Assembly (NCBI GenBank): GCA_021201475.1
Contig: JAJQEV010000033.1
Coordinates: 8,638 to 43,775, forward strand
Source: Clostridiales bacterium
GTDB lineage: Bacteria > Bacillota > Clostridia > Oscillospirales > Oscillospiraceae
DNA: 35,138 nucleotides
Direction: 5' to 3'
Shown here in pieces: positions 8,628 to 16,369 of the stretch (its first letter is position 1; the number at the start of each line of letters is the position of its first letter). Below the pieces are notes generated by a model. That model was not told the DNA's origin and did no database searches. It saw only the letters and a program-made list of their open reading frames with translations. The translations under genes and the position numbers were made by a program.

Positions 8628-10028
8628 ATGAAAGCATTTATGGATCAGGACTTCCTGCTGACCACCGATACCGCCAAGGCGCTGTATCACAACGTGGCGG
8701 AGAAGCTCCCCATCATCGACTATCACTGCCACATTCCCCCCGAGCAAATCGCGGAGGATGTGAAGTTTGACACCATCACCCAGGTCTGGCTGGGGGGCGA
8801 CCACTATAAGTGGCGCGTCATGCGGGCCAACGGCGCTACCGAGGATTTAGTCACCGGCGATGCCCCCGACCGGGAGAAGTTCCGCGCCTTCGCGGAGACC
8901 ATGCCCAACCTGATTGGCAACCCTCTGTACCACTGGAGCCATCTGGAGCTGCAGCGGGGCTTCGGCATCACCGAGCCACTGACCCCCAAGAACTGTGACC
9001 GCATCTTTGACGAGGCCAACGAGCAGCTGAAAAACTACTCCGCCCGTCAGCTGATGGAGAAGTTCAATGTCAAGGCCATCTGCACCACCGACGACCCCAT
9101 TGATGACCTGCATTGGCACAGGCAAATCGCGGAGGACGAGAGCTTCTCCATCAAGGTGCTGCCCGCCTTCCGCCCGGACAAGGCCGTGAACGTGGATAAG
9201 CCCACCTTCGCGGGCTATATCCCCCAGCTCAGCGCCGTGGTGGGCTACCCCATCACCTGCACCGCCGATGTCATCCGTGCGCTGGAGGACAGAGTTGACT
9301 TCTTCGCCGCCGCCGGGTGCCTCTGCGCCGACCACGGCCTGGACTACTGTATGTACGCCGAGCCTGACCTGGCGGTGGCCGACCAGGCCTTTGCCGTAGC
9401 CATGGCAGGCGGCAAGCCGGACAAGGCCTCCGCCGACGCCTTCAAGACCGCCGTCACCATCGCCTGCGCCAAGGCCTATGCCGACCACGGCTGGGTCATG
9501 CAGATTCACTTCGGCTGCCTGCGGGACAACAACAAGCCCGCCGTAGCAGTGATGGGCCCCGACCACGGCCATGACGCCGTGAACAGCCAGAGCGGTGTGG
9601 AGAACCTCTCCCCCCTGCTGAACGCCTTCGTGGAGAACGACGGCCTGCCCAAGACCATCCTGTACAGCCTGTCCCCGGCGGACAACACCGCCATCGCCAC
9701 CATCATGCAGTGCTTCCAGGGCGGCGGCGTCCCCGGCAAGCTCCAGCAGGGCAGCGCCTGGTGGTTTAACGACAACCTGCCCGGCATGCGCCAGCAGATG
9801 ACCGACCTGGCCTGCAACGGCGTGCTGGGCCGCTTCGTGGGTATGCTGACCGACAGCCGCTCCTTCCTGAGCTACACCCGGCACGAGTACTTCCGCCGCA
9901 TCCTCTGCCAGCTCATCGGTGAGTGGGTGGAGTCCGGCCAGTATCCCGCCGACATGGAGCAGCTGGAGAAGCTGGTGGCCGACATCTGCTTCAACAACAC
10001 CAACGAGTTCTTCGGATTCCAGGTGTAA
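8628..10028 (+). CDS. uxaC: Glucuronate (uronate) isomerase
   Basis: The product is 466 residues, the standard length. It interconverts D-glucuronate and D-fructuronate (and galacturonate with tagaturonate). The family signature near the N terminus is IIDYHCHIPPEQI with metal-type H33-x-H35. Further conserved blocks are WLGGDHYKWRVMRANG, FNVKAICTTDDP and, late in the protein, GMLTDSRSFLSYTRHEYFRR. Start ATG 8628 follows AAAGGAAAAGGA. It performs the first intracellular step on glucuronate released by UidA, and the order uxuA-uxuB-uxaC-kdgA matches a dedicated glucuronate operon. Confidence 0.95.
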   Translation: MKAFMDQDFLLTTDTAKALYHNVAEKLPIIDYHCHIPPEQIAEDVKFDTITQVWLGGDHYKWRVMRANGATEDLVTGDAPDREKFRAFAETMPNLIGNPLYHWSHLELQRGFGITEPLTPKNCDRIFDEANEQLKNYSARQLMEKFNVKAICTTDDPIDDLHWHRQIAEDESFSIKVLPAFRPDKAVNVDKPTFAGYIPQLSAVVGYPITCTADVIRALEDRVDFFAAAGCLCADHGLDYCMYAEPDLAVADQAFAVAMAGGKPDKASADAFKTAVTIACAKAYADHGWVMQIHFGCLRDNNKPAVAVMGPDHGHDAVNSQSGVENLSPLLNAFVENDGLPKTILYSLSPADNTAIATIMQCFQGGGVPGKLQQGSAWWFNDNLPGMRQQMTDLACNGVLGRFVGMLTDSRSFLSYTRHEYFRRILCQLIGEWVESGQYPADMEQLEKLVADICFNNTNEFFGFQV

Positions 10029-10065
10029 CCGGAACCAATCAAATTTCATCAGGAGGTTTTGTCTT

Positions 10066-10707
10066 ATGAATGAATTTAACTCCGCCATTGCCAAAATCGG
10101 CGTTGTGCCCGTCATCAAGCTGAACAACCCGGAGCGGGACGCCGCCCCCCTGGCCAAGGCCCTGTGCGAGGGCGGCCTGCCTGTGGCTGAAGTCACCTTC
10201 CGCGCCGCCGGTGCGGACAAGGCCATCAAAATCATGAAGGAGACCTGCCCTGACATGATCGTGGGCGCGGGCACCGTGCTGACCGTGGCCCAAATCGAGA
10301 CCGCTGTGGCCGCTGGCGCGCAGTTCATCGTCTCCCCCGGCTTCAACTACAAGCTGGCCGACAAGTGCCAGGAGCTGAACCTGCCCTACTACCCCGGCTG
10401 CACCACCCCCACTGAGTATCAGATGGCGCTGGAGTACGGCTATGAGGTGCTGAAGTTCTTCCCCGCCGAACAGAGCGGCGGCCTGGCCAAGATCAAGGCC
10501 ATGAGCGCCCCCTTCGCCATGTTCAAAATCATGCCCACCGGCGGCATCTCCCTGAAGAACCTGGAGGAGTACCTCTCCTGCCCGGTCATCGCGGCCTGCG
10601 GCGGCAGCTACATGGTCAAGGCTGACGACATCGAGAGCGGCAACTGGGACAAGATCATCGACCTGTGCAAGCAGTCCCGCGCCATCGTGGACAAAGTGCG
10701 CGGCTAA
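10066..10707 (+). CDS. kdgA: KDPG aldolase (2-dehydro-3-deoxyphosphogluconate aldolase)
   Basis: The product is 213 residues. It cleaves KDPG to pyruvate and glyceraldehyde-3-phosphate, ending the pathway. It is a small class I aldolase barrel with E42 in VAEVTFR and the Schiff-base lysine K130 in VLKFFPAEQSGG, close to E45/K133 of E. coli Eda (from memory). The phosphate-binding MPTGGIS motif is also present. ATG 10066 is chosen over an earlier in-frame start because AGGAGG lies at 10051-10056 and the earlier start would run 110 bases into uxaC. The gap to uxaC is only 37 bp and, unlike the other gaps of this operon, has no evident hairpin. Confidence 0.95.
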   Translation: MNEFNSAIAKIGVVPVIKLNNPERDAAPLAKALCEGGLPVAEVTFRAAGADKAIKIMKETCPDMIVGAGTVLTVAQIETAVAAGAQFIVSPGFNYKLADKCQELNLPYYPGCTTPTEYQMALEYGYEVLKFFPAEQSGGLAKIKAMSAPFAMFKIMPTGGISLKNLEEYLSCPVIAACGGSYMVKADDIESGNWDKIIDLCKQSRAIVDKVRG

Positions 10708-10727
10708 TTCTCCGACTTGTGTACCTT

Positions 10728-10758
10728 GCCCGGAGCCCGGCTCCACCCGGCTCCGGGC
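10728..10758 (+). other. Intercistronic stem-loop, kdgA-GH2
   Basis: GCCCGGAGCC (10728-10737) pairs with GGCTCCGGGC (10749-10758) around an 11-nt loop that itself repeats CGGCTCC. No T run follows. It may partially attenuate transcription into the second GH2 gene. Confidence 0.55.
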
Positions 10759-10798
10759 GTTCCACTATCCTCCATTATGAAAGGAAAGCAGGTATCCC

Positions 10799-13039
10799 AT
10801 GAAAGAAATCATCTCCATCAATGACGGCTGGACCCTCACCTTCCCCAAGGGCGAGCGCCCCACGGAGGTCGTAGACCTCCCCCACACCTGGAACGCTGTG
10901 GACGGCATGGACGGCAACGGCTCCTACCTCCGCACCACCGCGGTCTACACCCGCAGCTTTGACACCCCCGTGCAGCCCCTGGCCGGTGGCCGCACCTATG
11001 TGGAGGTGCTGGCGGCGGCCCTCCAGGCCACCGTTTACGTCAACGGCGAGAAGGTGGTCTACCACGAGGGTGGCTACTCCCGCTTCCGCGCCGACATCAC
11101 CGACCTGTGCAAGGACGATGGCAACGAGCTGAAAATCGAGGTCTCCAATGAGGAGAAGTCCAGCGTCTATCCCCAGAGCGCCGACTTCACCTTCTACGGC
11201 GGCCTGTATCGGGGCGTGAACCTGATCAGCGTCCCTGAAACCCACTTCGACCTGGACTACTACGGCGGCCCCGGCATCATGGTCACCCCCAAGCCCACCG
11301 ACTGCGGCGGCGCCACCTTTGAAATCGAGAGCTGGGTCACCAACCCAGACCCCAACTTCACCGTGCTGTACACCGTGGAGGACATTGAGGGCAACGAAGT
11401 GGCCTCCGGCACCCGTCCCGCCGACGACACGAAAATCACCCTGTTCGTCCCCGACGCCCACCTGTGGGGCGTGGACGACCCCTACCTCTACACCGTCACC
11501 GCCACCCTCCAGCGCCGCAACGAGGCCTATGACGAACTGGTAGTCTCCGCCGGTGTCCGCTCCTTCAGCTGCACCCCCGATGAGGGCTTCATCCTGAACG
11601 GCGTGCAGACCCCCCTGCGGGGCGTGTCCCGCCACCAGGATAGGCTGTATGAAGGCAACGCCCTGACCCCGGAGGAGCATTATGAGGATGCCCTCATCAT
11701 CAAGGAGCTGGGGGCCAACACCATCCGCCTGGCCCACTATCAGCACAACGAGTACTTCTACGATGCCTGCGACGAACTGGGCTTCGTCGTCTGGGCGGAA
11801 ATTCCCTTCATCTCCGTGTTCAACAAGGACCCGGACGCCCACCAGAACTGCATCAGCCAGCTGAAAGAGCTGATTATTCAGAACTACAACCACCCCTCTA
11901 TCTGCTTCTGGGGCATCTCCAACGAAATCCTGATTGGCGGCATCAGCCAGAAGCTGGTGGACAACCATCACGAGCTGAACGACCTGGCCAAGCAGTTGGA
12001 CCCCACCCGTCTGACCACCATCGCCCACGTCTCCACCACCCCCATCCAGTCCCCCATCCACAACATCACCGACGTGGAGAGCTACAACCACTACTTCGGC
12101 TGGTACGGCGGCAAGGTGGAGGACAACGGGCCCTGGCTGGATAACTTCCACAAGGTTCACCCGGAAATCTGCCTGGGCGTCAGCGAGTACGGCTGTGAGG
12201 GCATCATCACCTACCACGGCCCCAACCCCGCCTGCAAGGACTACTCCGAGGAGTATCAGGCCCTGTACCATGAGCATATGGCCCAGGTCTTTGACGAGCG
12301 CCCCTGGATTTGGTCCAGCCACATCTGGAATATGTTCGACTTCGGCTGCGCGGCCCGGAACGAGGGCGGCGTCGCCGGACGGAACAACAAGGGCCTGGTC
12401 ACTATGGACCGCAAGACCCGGAAGGACAGCTTCTATGTCTATCAGGCCTACTGGACGAAGGAGCCCATGGTGCATCTGGCGGGCCGCCGGTACGCCCAGC
12501 GGGCTGGTGACACCACGGTGGTAAAGGTCTACTCCAACCAGCCCGAGGTGGCCCTGTACCTGAACGGCGAGCTGCTGGAGAAGCAGGAGGGCTACCGTGT
12601 CTTCTCCTTCACCGTGGCGCTGAAGGACGGCTTCAACGTGCTGGTGGCCGAGGCCGGCGACGTGAAGGACTCCATGACCCTGGAGAAGGTGGAGCAGGAG
12701 CCTGAGATTTACGTCCTGCCCGAGGTGAACGAGCGGGCCGAAGGCGTCGCCAACTGGTTCAAGCAGGTGGGCGATATGGACTTGAAGGCCCCCATGGAGT
12801 TCCCCGAGGGCTATTACAGCATTAAGGACACCATGGAAGAAATCGCCAACAACGAGGAAGCCATGGCGCTGACCGCCAAGGCCATCAAGCTGGCCACCAA
12901 CTTTGACGTGGCCCCCGGTGTGGGTATGTGGGGCATGATGAAGTCCATGTCCCCTGAGAGCATGACGACCATGATGCCTAACGTCCCCGACGGCTTCATG
13001 GAGAGCCTGAACGCCCAGCTCATCAAAATCAAGAAGTAA
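10799..13039 (+). CDS. Glycoside hydrolase family 2 enzyme with C-terminal helical tail
   Basis: The product is 746 residues, with no signal peptide. Domain order is GH2 sugar-binding (about 1-150), Ig-like (about 165-255), TIM barrel (about 260-560), an Ig-like C-terminal domain (about 565-640) and a tail of about 100 residues. The acid/base is E376 in GISNEI and the nucleophile E463 in SEYGCEG. GRNNKGLVTMDRK places N529-N-K531 where GUS has its N-x-K motif, but many beta-galactosidases have a similar N-D-K-G there, so specificity is not settled. The candidates are beta-glucuronidase/galacturonidase and beta-galactosidase. As last gene of the glucuronate operon, a second uronide-active enzyme is the contextual guess. 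The tail (about 640-746) is Met-rich and helical, ends in LNAQLIKIKK, and is absent from UidA. ATG 10799 follows GAAAGGAAAG. Confidence 0.85.
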   Translation: MKEIISINDGWTLTFPKGERPTEVVDLPHTWNAVDGMDGNGSYLRTTAVYTRSFDTPVQPLAGGRTYVEVLAAALQATVYVNGEKVVYHEGGYSRFRADITDLCKDDGNELKIEVSNEEKSSVYPQSADFTFYGGLYRGVNLISVPETHFDLDYYGGPGIMVTPKPTDCGGATFEIESWVTNPDPNFTVLYTVEDIEGNEVASGTRPADDTKITLFVPDAHLWGVDDPYLYTVTATLQRRNEAYDELVVSAGVRSFSCTPDEGFILNGVQTPLRGVSRHQDRLYEGNALTPEEHYEDALIIKELGANTIRLAHYQHNEYFYDACDELGFVVWAEIPFISVFNKDPDAHQNCISQLKELIIQNYNHPSICFWGISNEILIGGISQKLVDNHHELNDLAKQLDPTRLTTIAHVSTTPIQSPIHNITDVESYNHYFGWYGGKVEDNGPWLDNFHKVHPEICLGVSEYGCEGIITYHGPNPACKDYSEEYQALYHEHMAQVFDERPWIWSSHIWNMFDFGCAARNEGGVAGRNNKGLVTMDRKTRKDSFYVYQAYWTKEPMVHLAGRRYAQRAGDTTVVKVYSNQPEVALYLNGELLEKQEGYRVFSFTVALKDGFNVLVAEAGDVKDSMTLEKVEQEPEIYVLPEVNERAEGVANWFKQVGDMDLKAPMEFPEGYYSIKDTMEEIANNEEAMALTAKAIKLATNFDVAPGVGMWGMMKSMSPESMTTMMPNVPDGFMESLNAQLIKIKK

Positions 13040-13070
13040 CGCCATACACGTTTTCACCGGGTAACTGGTT

Positions 13071-13112
13071 CCTCCCGTCCGCAGCTTGCTGCGGACGGGA
13101 GGTTTTCTCTTT
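13071..13112 (+). terminator. Strong terminator ending the glucuronide operon
   Basis: CCTCCCGTCCGCAG / CTGCGGACGGGAGG form a perfect 14-bp stem with a 4-nt loop, followed by TTTTCTCTTTT. It lies 31 bp after the GH2 stop codon. Confidence 0.93.
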
Positions 13113-13146
13113 TGCGCAAAAAGTCGGCGGTTTTCGCATTTTACTA

Positions 13147-13175
13147 TTGTAACTTCCCGCAAGATTCGTTATAAT
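13147..13175 (+). promoter_or_regulatory. Promoter for the araC-type/malY unit
   Basis: TTGTAA (13147-13152), a 17-bp spacer and consensus TATAAT (13170-13175). It follows the operon terminator and leads into an 85-bp leader before the regulator. Confidence 0.65.
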
Positions 13176-13260
13176 AGACAGCAGAAACTGGGTCATCAGA
13201 AGACGTCAGTCTGCCAGGCGCAGCTTTTTTCTGTATCTCCATGTCTAAGGGGTTGATACT

Positions 13261-14055
13261 TTGGCAGAATTTACGGCGAATTTGCAGCTTGGCATGAGCG
13301 ATGCCTCTGAGCCGGATTTAGAGGCCATCACCTTCCGCTATAATTTCGAGCAAGAACTGATGAAGGCCGTCACCGCTGGGGACAGGGTGTGGGTGCGCAG
13401 TCTGAACCAGAAGCGGGTGGAGAACATCCATTACTATGACTTTTCCTACCGCCTGCCGGAGGATCCCCTCCGCGTTCAGAAGAACAACCTCGTCATCCTC
13501 AACACCCTGATGCGGGTGGCCGCCTACAACGGCGGGCTGCCGCCGCTGTATCTTCACATCATCAGCGAGAAGTACGCCAAGGCCATTGAGCGCGCCTCCT
13601 CCATAGAAGAGTTGGGGGTCGATATGCACGATCAGCTAATCATGGAGTATACCGACGCCGTCCACCGCCTGTCCACCCACGGGCACAGCAAAAAGGTGGA
13701 GGAGATTTTGGAGTATATCTCCGCCAATATCCGCTCTGAACTGTCCCGCAGCAGCATTGCGGAGGCGTTCCACATCTCCTCCAGCCACCTGTCCCAGATT
13801 TTCAAGGAGGAGATGGGCATTTCCATCGTCCAGTATATCCAGCGCCAGCGCATTGACCTGGCCAAGTACTATTTTGAGTTGGGGGAGACCAACGTCTCCG
13901 AGGTGGCCAGTCTGGTGGGCTACACTGACTCCAGCTACTTCACCCGGGTGTTCCGCAAGGTGACGGGGGAATCCCCCAGCGCCTGCCTGGCTTCCCTGCA
14001 TCAGAAGCCCTCTCGCACCTCCGGCGCAGAAAGGAATGATACCCATGCAGTATGA
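13261..14055 (+). CDS. AraC-family transcriptional regulator
   Basis: The product is 264 residues. The C-terminal 100 residues hold two helix-turn-helix motifs: RSSIAEAFHISSSHLSQIFKEEMG and NVSEVASLVGYTDSSYFTRVFRKVTGESP, the AraC/XylS DNA-binding domain. The N-terminal part (VQKNNLVILNTLMRVAAYNGGLPPLYLHIISEKYA) is the type seen in AraC regulators that lack the cupin sugar pocket. The start is TTG 13261, with AAGGGG about 11 bp upstream; an ATG at 13294 is an alternative but shortens the conserved-looking region. Lying just after the operon terminator with its own promoter, it is the best candidate regulator of the glucuronide genes in this window, but it could equally serve malY, which it overlaps. 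Confidence 0.85.
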   Translation: MAEFTANLQLGMSDASEPDLEAITFRYNFEQELMKAVTAGDRVWVRSLNQKRVENIHYYDFSYRLPEDPLRVQKNNLVILNTLMRVAAYNGGLPPLYLHIISEKYAKAIERASSIEELGVDMHDQLIMEYTDAVHRLSTHGHSKKVEEILEYISANIRSELSRSSIAEAFHISSSHLSQIFKEEMGISIVQYIQRQRIDLAKYYFELGETNVSEVASLVGYTDSSYFTRVFRKVTGESPSACLASLHQKPSRTSGAERNDTHAV

Positions 14056-15241
14056 TTTCACCTCGATTTTAGACCGGGCCGGGAAGGACTCCATCGCCGT
14101 AGACAGAGGCGTCACCTTCGGCTCCAGGCCCCGCCGGGAGGGGTTTGACTTCCTACCCATGTGGGTGGCGGACATGAACTTCCCCACCGTCCCCACCATT
14201 CAGGAGGCGGTGATCCAGCGGACGCAGCACCCCGCCTTTGGCTACTTCCCCACCTCTCAGGCGTATTATGACAGCATCATCCGCTGGCAGAAGGTGCGCA
14301 ACGGCGTGGAGGGGCTGGAGCAGGCCCACATCGGCTATGAGAACGGTGTGCTGGGCTGCGTGGTCTCCGCCCTACAGGCCTTTACCGCCCCTGGCGACCC
14401 GGTGCTGCTCCACAGCCCCACCTATATCGGCTTCACCCACTGCATCACCGATAATGGCCGCGAAATCGTCCACTCCCAGCTGAAGCGGGATTCAAGCGGC
14501 GTCTGGCGCATGGACTATGAGGACATGGACCGGAAGCTGAAGGAGCGGAACATCCACTTCGCAGTGTTCTGCAACCCACACAACCCCTGCGGGCGGGTGT
14601 GGACGCCGGAGGAGATTCAAAAGGCCATGGAGGTCTACCGGGCCAATGACGTAGTGGTGGTGTCCGACGAGATTTGGAGCGACCTGATTCTGGACGGCCA
14701 CAGGCACACCCCTACCCAGAGCGTCAGCGAGGACGCGAAGCAGCGCACCATCGCCGTCTACGCCCCCAGCAAGACCTTTAACCTGGCGGGGCTCATCGGC
14801 TCCTATCATATCATTTACAACAAGTACCTCCGGGACCGGGTGCGGGCCCAGAGCAGCAAGTGCCACTATAACGCTATGAACGTGCTGTCCATGCACGCCC
14901 TCATCGGCGCGTACAAGCCGGAGGGTGAGGTCTGGGTGGACGAGCTGTGTCAGGTGCTGTCCACCAACGTGGAGCTGATGTACCGCTACCTGAATGACGA
15001 GGTAGAGGGGGTCAGCCTGGCCAAGCCGGAGGGCACCTATATGCTGTACCTGGACTGCGAGGGCTGGTGCAAGGCCCACGGCAAGACCCTGGACGAGCTG
15101 CTGGACGACGGCTACGAGGTGGGCGTGGGCTGGCAGGACGGCCGCCCCTTCCATCGGCCCTATGCCATCCGCATGAATCTGGCCCTGCCCACCGCAAGGG
15201 TGGAGGAGGCCATTCGGCGGCTCAGGGAGTACGTATTTTAA
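14045..15241 (+). CDS. MalY/PatB-type PLP-dependent C-S lyase (aminotransferase class I/II fold)
   Basis: The product is 398 residues. Members of this family cleave cystathionine and other cysteine S-conjugates to pyruvate, ammonia and a thiol, and MalY also modulates a regulator in E. coli. The N-terminal block FDFLPMWVADMNFPT and the PLP lysine K243 in YAPSKTFNLAGL are diagnostic. CNPHNPCGRVW and VVSDEIWSDL are the other cofactor-site motifs. ATG 14045 is preferred to ATG 14036, which sits 1 base from the AAAGG ribosome site; 14045 has a 10-bp spacing. It overlaps the regulator by 11 bp, so the two genes are translationally linked. Its link to glucuronate use is unclear; processing of S-conjugates is speculation. 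Confidence 0.85.
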   Translation: MQYDFTSILDRAGKDSIAVDRGVTFGSRPRREGFDFLPMWVADMNFPTVPTIQEAVIQRTQHPAFGYFPTSQAYYDSIIRWQKVRNGVEGLEQAHIGYENGVLGCVVSALQAFTAPGDPVLLHSPTYIGFTHCITDNGREIVHSQLKRDSSGVWRMDYEDMDRKLKERNIHFAVFCNPHNPCGRVWTPEEIQKAMEVYRANDVVVVSDEIWSDLILDGHRHTPTQSVSEDAKQRTIAVYAPSKTFNLAGLIGSYHIIYNKYLRDRVRAQSSKCHYNAMNVLSMHALIGAYKPEGEVWVDELCQVLSTNVELMYRYLNDEVEGVSLAKPEGTYMLYLDCEGWCKAHGKTLDELLDDGYEVGVGWQDGRPFHRPYAIRMNLALPTARVEEAIRRLREYVF

Positions 15242-15254
15242 TTGACGGCTTTTT

Positions 15255-15299
15255 GTGGGCGCACTGTAGAAGTTTTTCTGCGGTGCGCCCGCTTTTTTT
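15255..15299 (+). terminator. Terminator after malY-like gene
   Basis: GTGGGCGCAC (15255-15264) pairs with GTGCGCCCGC (15283-15292) including one G-T position, and is followed by seven T residues. Confidence 0.85.
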
Positions 15300-15820
15300 G
15301 AGTTGCGGCGTCAGAAATCCCCCCTGTTTTCCGACTTAACAGGTGAAAGGGAAAAGGAAATCAAAGTCATCAACTCAAGGACTTGCTTCTCTTAGGAAAT
15401 GTTCGCTATAAAGGATTTGTCCGGCATTCCCTTGCCAGGGAAGTGGGGCCTGCTTTTCTTGCTCCGCCAAGAAAAGTAGCAAAAGAAGGCGGCTCAAGAG
15501 GGGGGCCTGTGGCCCCCCTCTTAAGAATCTCCCCGTATCCCGTCGGCGGCTTACGCCTTGTCCCTCAATCAGGTGGTCTGTTCCGCTATAGACGATGTGA
15601 CTTGATACGCACCAAAGCTGCCGCCGATGGCGGCTGGCAGGGATTGCCGCCACGTCCCTCGCCGTCAAGCGGCATTTCCGCTTCGCTCCCTAGCCTTACG
15701 GCGGGACGGTCGGCAATTTTGTTATCCTTTGATTGCGGAAATCTGGCAGAAACGGCACACTGCCCTCCATAACCCAGGATAGATTGCATCTTAAAGTTAA
15801 CAAAGAAAGGAGGTACCCTC
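15300..15820. repeat. Non-coding gap with hairpins and dispersed repeat (copy A)
   Basis: I see no supportable gene here. Two strong hairpins are present. CTTTTCTTG/CAAGAAAAG lies at 15453-15476, and AAGAGGGGGGCC/GGCCCCCCTCTT at 15496-15522. From about 15549 to 15787 the sequence matches, in inverted orientation, the last 350 bp of the window. Shared blocks are CTTGTCCCTCAATCAGGTGG, GGCGGCTGGCAGGGATTGCC, AAGCGGCATTTCCGCTTCGC and CAATTTTGTTATCCTTTG, ending in AGGATAGATTGC. A dispersed intergenic repeat is the simplest reading. Confidence 0.75.
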
Positions 15821-16369
15821 ATGGAGGACGAAGCCATCATCGCGTTATACTGGGCCCGGTCGGAGGAAGCCATCTCCGAGACCGACCGGAAATATGGCCG
15901 CCTGCTGGCCCAGGTGGCCCGGAACATCCTGCAAAACCGGCAGGACGTGGAAGAGTGCGTCAACGACAGCTACCTGGGGGCCTGGAACGCCATGCCGCCC
16001 CAGCGCCCTACCCTGCTGCGGAGCTTCCTCTGCCGCATCACCCGGAATCTGGCGCTTGACCGGTCGGATTACCACCACGCCGCCAGGCGCAGCGTCAGCT
16101 GCACCGCTTCCCTGGAGGAGCTTGACCGGCTGGGGGACGGTCGGGAGAGCGTGGAGGAGGAAGTGCTGCTGGCCCAGCTGATGAACGACTTTCTGGCCGG
16201 GCTAAAGCCAGAGCAGCGGGTGATTTTCCTGCGGCGGTACTGGTTCTTCCAGCCGGTGGGGGAAATTGCCCGGTTCCTGGGCTGGACGGAGAACCGGGTC
16301 AGCGCCAGCCTTTCCCGCACCCGCAGGAAGCTGCGGGACTACCTGGAACAGGAGGGATACACGCTATGA
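15821..16369 (+). CDS. Sigma-70 family (ECF-like) RNA polymerase sigma factor
   Basis: The product is 182 residues. Region 2 spans about 20-85 (YGRLLAQVARNILQNRQDVEECVNDSYLGAW and LRSFLCRITRNLALD). Region 4 spans about 125-178 (LKPEQRVIFLRRYWFFQPVGEIARFLGWTENRVSASLSRTRRKLRDYL), with the expected helix-turn-helix. No region 3 is present, as in ECF sigma factors. It starts at ATG 15821 after AAAGGAGGT, an excellent ribosome site. It overlaps the next gene by 4 bp (ATGA), the common arrangement for a sigma factor and its membrane anti-sigma partner. Its stimulus and target promoters are unknown. Confidence 0.9.
   Translation: MEDEAIIALYWARSEEAISETDRKYGRLLAQVARNILQNRQDVEECVNDSYLGAWNAMPPQRPTLLRSFLCRITRNLALDRSDYHHAARRSVSCTASLEELDRLGDGRESVEEEVLLAQLMNDFLAGLKPEQRVIFLRRYWFFQPVGEIARFLGWTENRVSASLSRTRRKLRDYLEQEGYTL

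Noticed and set aside
8847-10346. 499-codon open frame antisense to uxaC and kdgA
   Set aside because: It spans two well-defined genes and the gap between them; no ribosome site or family motif.
10775-13162. 795-codon open frame antisense to the second GH2 gene
   Set aside because: Same bias effect. The translation has no domain-like features and the frame crosses the operon terminator.
15375-15668. 97-codon frame on the minus strand in the repeat region
   Set aside because: It lies wholly within dispersed repeat and hairpin sequence, so it is probably a spurious ORF created by the repeat.
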